DNA from: an uncultured bacterium
Lineage (GTDB): Bacteria > DUMJ01
Length of the DNA: 27,411 bases
Assembly: GCA_937958695.1 (NCBI GenBank)
Contig: CALGNK010000007.1
Coordinates: forward strand, 1-27,411
Direction: 5' to 3'
The notes beneath the pieces were generated by a model. That model was not told the origin of the DNA, searched no databases, and saw only the letters and a program-made list of their open reading frames with translations. The translations under genes were made by a program, and so were the position numbers. The first letter of the stretch is position 1. Each line of letters starts with the position of its first letter. Positions 24,229 through 27,411 of this stretch are shown here, piece by piece.

Positions 24229-24241
24229 TTAGGCGTAAAAT
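24212..24241 (+). promoter_or_regulatory. Promoter of the alpha-L-rhamnosidase gene with AT palindrome
   Basis: TTGTCA (24212-24217), 18-bp spacer, TAAAAT (24236-24241), starting inside the end of the permease gene. A perfect 12-bp palindrome, ATTTAATTAAAT, spans 24240-24251 over the expected start site and could be an operator, though AT-rich palindromes arise easily by chance. Confidence 0.55.
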
Positions 24242-24276
24242 TTAATTAAATATCGAGGATAGGAGGTAATGGAAAT

Positions 24277-27081
24277 ATGAAACAGATTGGACCTTTGGCA
24301 CCGGATAATCTGAGATGTGAGTACTCTGTAAATCCTTTAGGGGTTGATAGGAGAAATCCTAGATTGTCTTGGTTTTTATCTCATTCTGAGCGGGGTGAAA
24401 AACAGACCGCCTATCAAGTGATAGTATCTAGTTCTTTAGAAAATATAAATAACGACGTCGGAGACGTCTGGGATAGTGGTAAGGTTTTATCTAACTCTCA
24501 ATTAATTCTTTATAACGGTTCTCCTTTGGAAGCCAAAAAAGGATACTATTGGAAGGTTAGATGGTGGGATAGTAAAGGCCGTGTAAGTCCATTTAGTAAA
24601 GTAGCTTACTTTGAGATGGGACTTTTAGATGAGTCAGACTGGAAAGCCAAGTGGATAGGACGTGATACTTATGAGCACATTACTATAGAGTCTAAAGATA
24701 TCCCATTTGGTAGATCTTATACGATACCATATTCTGCTCTTTTTAGAAAAGGATTTTTACTTAGAGGACAGATAAAGAGAGCAAGGGTATATGTGTCTGG
24801 TTTAGGTCTATATGAGCTTTATATTAACGGTTGCCGGGTTGGAGATAAAGTCTTAGATCCAGGGCAGACAGATTATAAAAAGAAGGTGTTCTATTCTACA
24901 TATGATGTAACCTGCCTTTTAAAAGAAGGTAAAAATGCTTTAGGAGTGATCTTAGGTAATGGAAGATATGTGAAGGATTATGGATATGACTTCCCTAAAT
25001 TAATCCTACAGCTTGAGGTAGAATATACTGATGGTAAAACTGAGATTATAACCAGCGATGAAACCTGGAAGACTAGTTATGGACCTATACTTGCTAATGG
25101 GATATACTATGGTGAAGTGTATGATGCAAGAAAAGAGATCCCAGGTTGGAATCTAGCAGAATTTGATGATAGCAATTGGGAAGATGTAAAATTAGTAGAA
25201 TCTCCAGGTGGTAAGCTAGTATCAGAAATTATGCCTCCAATCAAGGTTATTAAGACTTTAAAGCCAGAAAAGATAATCAATCCAAAGCCAGGAGTGTATG
25301 TGTATGACTTTGGCCAGAACTTTACTGGTTGGGTAAGACTATTCATAAAAGCTCCTGAGGGTAAAGAGATTAAACTTAGGTTTGCCGAACTTATAGATGA
25401 AAATGGTAATATAAATATATTACCAAATAGAGGAGCCTTAGCTACCGATACATATATAACTAAAGGTGAAGGATTGGAGGTATATGAACCTAGATTTACA
25501 TACCATGGCTTTAGGTATGTTGAGCTTACTGGTTACCCAGGAGTTCCAACACTTGAAACACTTGAAGGACGTGTAGTTCATTCTGCAGTTGAGCCAGTGG
25601 GAGAGTTTAACTGCTCTAACGATTTGATAAATAAGATCCATAGAAATATCCTATGGGGACAACTTAGTAATCTGATGAGTGTTCCTACAGATTGTCCTCA
25701 GAGAGATGAGAGAATGGGGTGGATGGGAGATGCACAGCTTACTGTAGAAGAGGCAATTTATAACTTTGATATGGCAGGATTCTATATAAAATATCTAGAT
25801 GATATAAAACTAGCCCAGAAGGATGATGGTAGCGTCTCTGATGTTGTTCCTCCATACTGGAGTTTATACCCCGCGGATCCGGCTTGGGGAACAGCATATA
25901 TAACAATAGCTTGGTATCTATATCAATATTATGGAGATATAGAGGTCCTAAGAGAACACTACGAAGGTCTAAAGAAGTATGTGGACTTTTTGTCAGGACT
26001 TGCTCCTGATAATATATTAAGATTTTCTAAGTATGGAGATTGGTGCCCTCCTGGTACTATAAGGCCTAAAGATTTCTCCGGTGAACTTGTTTCTACTTGG
26101 TGTTACTACAACGATACTCTTACCCTATCTAAGATAGCTAAAGTCTTAGGCATAGATGATGATTACTCTAAGTATTCGAAACTAGCAGAAAATATAAAGG
26201 ATGCATTTAACAAAAGATATCTTAAAGAGAGATTTTATGCGGTTTCTATTAAGCCTGATATCCCGGAAGATATAGCTTCTAAGATTTTAGAAGCTGTTTT
26301 ATCTAGTATGCCTCCAGACCAGAGAGAAAGGATGAAGCGATTTATTGAGCAAAACCTTTCTTATACCTCTCTTACAAGTCAGACGATAAATACCCTTCCA
26401 TTATACCTAGATATGGTTCCTGAAGATAAGAAAGAGACTATCTTAAAGAGCCTTATAGATGACATAGTGGTTAGTCACGACTATCATCTAGATACGGGAA
26501 TAGTAGGAACTAGATATATATTCGATGTCCTTACCGATAATGGCTATATTGATATAGCTTACAAGATAGCTACGCAGGAAAGTTATCCAAGCTGGGGATA
26601 TATGATAAAAGAGGGAGCTACTACCGTATGGGAAAGATGGGAAAAACTAACATCTACCGGAATGAATTCTCATAACCATATAATGTTTGGAACAGTAGAT
26701 CCATGGTTCTACAAAGCCCTTGGTGGTATAAAGTGTGTGGCTCCTGGCTGGGATAGAGTATTAATAGAGCCACATATAGTTGGAGGATTAAAATATGTAA
26801 AGGCTGGGACTAGGACTCCTAAGGGTTATATAGGTGTAGATTGGGAGATCTTAGAAGATTCGGTAAGTTTTGTAATAAGTATACCTGCTAATATAGAAGG
26901 CGAGATTAGGATTCCTAAGTTATATAAAGATATGGTGATAGAAGAGGGGGATAAAGTAATCTGGTCTAATGGGTCCTTGGCTGAGAAGGTTGAAGGGATA
27001 TATACGGCTAAAGAGGAAAAAGATTATGTAAGCTTTTCTTTAGGCTCAGGGAGATTTGTCTTTAAGGTCAAATCAAAGTAA
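24277..27081 (+). CDS. GH78 alpha-L-rhamnosidase
   Basis: A 934-residue GH78 enzyme with the usual domains: N-terminal Ig-like domain (~15-110, NPLGVDRRNPRLSW), two beta-sandwich domains (~150-425), an (alpha/alpha)6 catalytic barrel (~430-790) and a C-terminal beta domain. The catalytic motif DCPQRDERMGWMGDAQ is at 472-487, with E478 the likely general acid, and W785-E-R-W788 supplies the second acidic residue. It removes terminal alpha-L-rhamnose from plant glycosides and pectic side chains. No signal peptide, so it acts on imported oligosaccharides. GGAGGT lies 9 nt before the ATG. No rhamnose catabolic genes are in the window. Confidence 0.95.
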   Translation: MKQIGPLAPDNLRCEYSVNPLGVDRRNPRLSWFLSHSERGEKQTAYQVIVSSSLENINNDVGDVWDSGKVLSNSQLILYNGSPLEAKKGYYWKVRWWDSKGRVSPFSKVAYFEMGLLDESDWKAKWIGRDTYEHITIESKDIPFGRSYTIPYSALFRKGFLLRGQIKRARVYVSGLGLYELYINGCRVGDKVLDPGQTDYKKKVFYSTYDVTCLLKEGKNALGVILGNGRYVKDYGYDFPKLILQLEVEYTDGKTEIITSDETWKTSYGPILANGIYYGEVYDARKEIPGWNLAEFDDSNWEDVKLVESPGGKLVSEIMPPIKVIKTLKPEKIINPKPGVYVYDFGQNFTGWVRLFIKAPEGKEIKLRFAELIDENGNINILPNRGALATDTYITKGEGLEVYEPRFTYHGFRYVELTGYPGVPTLETLEGRVVHSAVEPVGEFNCSNDLINKIHRNILWGQLSNLMSVPTDCPQRDERMGWMGDAQLTVEEAIYNFDMAGFYIKYLDDIKLAQKDDGSVSDVVPPYWSLYPADPAWGTAYITIAWYLYQYYGDIEVLREHYEGLKKYVDFLSGLAPDNILRFSKYGDWCPPGTIRPKDFSGELVSTWCYYNDTLTLSKIAKVLGIDDDYSKYSKLAENIKDAFNKRYLKERFYAVSIKPDIPEDIASKILEAVLSSMPPDQRERMKRFIEQNLSYTSLTSQTINTLPLYLDMVPEDKKETILKSLIDDIVVSHDYHLDTGIVGTRYIFDVLTDNGYIDIAYKIATQESYPSWGYMIKEGATTVWERWEKLTSTGMNSHNHIMFGTVDPWFYKALGGIKCVAPGWDRVLIEPHIVGGLKYVKAGTRTPKGYIGVDWEILEDSVSFVISIPANIEGEIRIPKLYKDMVIEEGDKVIWSNGSLAEKVEGIYTAKEEKDYVSFSLGSGRFVFKVKSK

Positions 27082-27180
27082 GTCTTTCTAAGGGGGGTAG
27101 GATTGGATGTAGATTTTAAATAAGGCACTTATCTCTTGCAACAACACAGATCTATACACATCTAACACAAAAAACATTAA
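27082..27180. other. Spacer between the convergent GH78 gene and 6S-like RNA
   Basis: No gene is seen. On the minus strand a run of six T (27169-27174) follows the ncRNA closing helix, and ATAAG-TGC-CTTAT (27123-27135) is a weak 5-bp hairpin. The 9-mer GGCACTTAT occurs at 27124-27132 and again at 27371-27379, flanking the RNA gene. No convincing terminator for the GH78 gene is visible. Confidence 0.4.
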
Positions 27181-27373
27181 GCCGTAGGTCCCCAACGAAT
27201 CTTTGAAAACCTATTACCAAAGTTTCTTAAGCATTTTGCCTATCTACCTTTGGGTTCCTTACTAAATTCCAGAATAACTTCTAGAACTTTAGCAGGTTTC
27301 CCTTAGTAGCCTAGGCTACTAGCCTAAGTTTCTTTGGTTTTAAGGTCTTCTAGACCCCTTAGAAACCTACGGC
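27181..27373 (-). ncRNA. ssrS: 6S-like regulatory RNA
   Basis: A stretch of 193 nt folds into one long rod on the minus strand. The closing helix is a perfect 9 bp (27365-27373 with 27181-27189). Next is a symmetric central bubble of 27 nt on each strand. Above it are CCAAAG/CUUUGG (27332-27337 with 27217-27222), CUUAGGC/GCUUAAG (27322-27328 with 27226-27232), GCCUA/UAGGC and CUAC/GUAG, and then an apical hairpin (27262-27292) of about 13 bp with one bulged G. This is the architecture of 6S RNA, which holds sigma70 RNA polymerase by mimicking an open promoter. A U-run follows the 3' end. No reading frame explains the region. Primary-sequence identity to known 6S RNAs is not obvious, so the call rests on size, fold, promoter and U-run. 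Confidence 0.68.
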
Positions 27374-27379
27374 ACTTAT

Positions 27380-27408
27380 ATCATACCCCCCTTATAAAAT
27401 GCTGTCAA
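27380..27408 (-). promoter_or_regulatory. Near-consensus promoter of the 6S-like RNA
   Basis: On the minus strand TTGACA (27403-27408, perfect), 17-bp spacer, TATGAT (27380-27385). The predicted start at about 27373 is exactly the first base of the 9-bp closing helix of the RNA. Confidence 0.8.
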
Positions 27409-27411
27409 TAC

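Noticed and set aside
24268-24279. Three-codon upstream ORF (Met-Glu-Ile-stop) overlapping the GH78 start
   Set aside because: It arises from the ribosome site spacing, and GGAGGT is well placed for the true ATG; there is no sign of a regulatory leader peptide.
1-27411. CRISPR array, insertion sequence or prophage genes
   Set aside because: I found no regular spacer-repeat array, no transposase and no phage structural or integrase gene in any frame examined.

Overview
The window is a stretch of AT-rich bacterial chromosome, probably from a thermophilic, fermentative, sugar-using anaerobe. The reasons are codon use dominated by AUA, AGA and AGG, strong GGAGG ribosome sites, and consensus sigma70-type promoters. 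The gene content also fits: an anaerobic-type glycerol-3-phosphate oxidation operon with DUF1667, and glycosidases of families GH4, GH42 and GH78. The Thermotogota, Dictyoglomota, Atribacterota and thermophilic Firmicutes all fit; I cannot choose between them from sequence alone.

Region 1 (1-7341, minus strand) is a defence block. A SNF2-type helicase with a C-terminal DUF3883 domain is followed by a DUF1156 adenine-specific DNA methylase that runs off the left edge. A MntA/HepT-type nucleotidyltransferase-HEPN pair sits between them. This pair is flanked by a 66-bp direct repeat made of the end of the helicase gene, so it looks inserted into a helicase-methylase junction that once overlapped as ATGA. 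A second, unrelated nucleotidyltransferase-HEPN pair with its own consensus promoter lies upstream (6618-7341). The first ~6.4 kb is poor in CTAG, while the rest of the window is rich in it, which suggests the helicase-methylase block was acquired.

Region 2 (7494-13260, plus strand) starts with tRNA-Val(CAC) and a terminator-like hairpin. It continues with five overlapping genes: glycerol kinase, an FAD G3P dehydrogenase with a [2Fe-2S] C-terminal domain, an FAD/NAD(P) oxidoreductase, a DUF1667 Fe-S protein and an iron-type alcohol dehydrogenase. Together they would turn glycerol into DHAP and handle the electrons.

Region 3 (13255-24228) is carbohydrate and unknown metabolism. A minus-strand operon encodes GH42 beta-galactosidase, a URO-D/corrinoid-methyltransferase-like protein and a GH4 alpha-galactosidase, followed by a DUF151 nuclease. 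Divergent from it, with overlapping -10 boxes, an operon encodes a HAD phosphatase, a second URO-D-like protein and a BKACE (DUF849) enzyme. Next come a secreted DUF2271 protein with a flavinylation-like motif, then phoU, a TIM-barrel isomerase and a BtuC/FecD-like permease.

Region 4 (24277-27411) has a cytoplasmic GH78 alpha-L-rhamnosidase and, converging on it, an apparent 193-nt rod-shaped non-coding RNA. That RNA has a TTGACA-17-TATGAT promoter, a 9-bp closing helix and a symmetric central bubble, and is most like 6S RNA. The most novel items are the inserted HEPN/nucleotidyltransferase cassette in the defence operon, the 6S-like RNA, and the linkage of two unusual HxDGP-type URO-D paralogues to glycosidases and BKACE.
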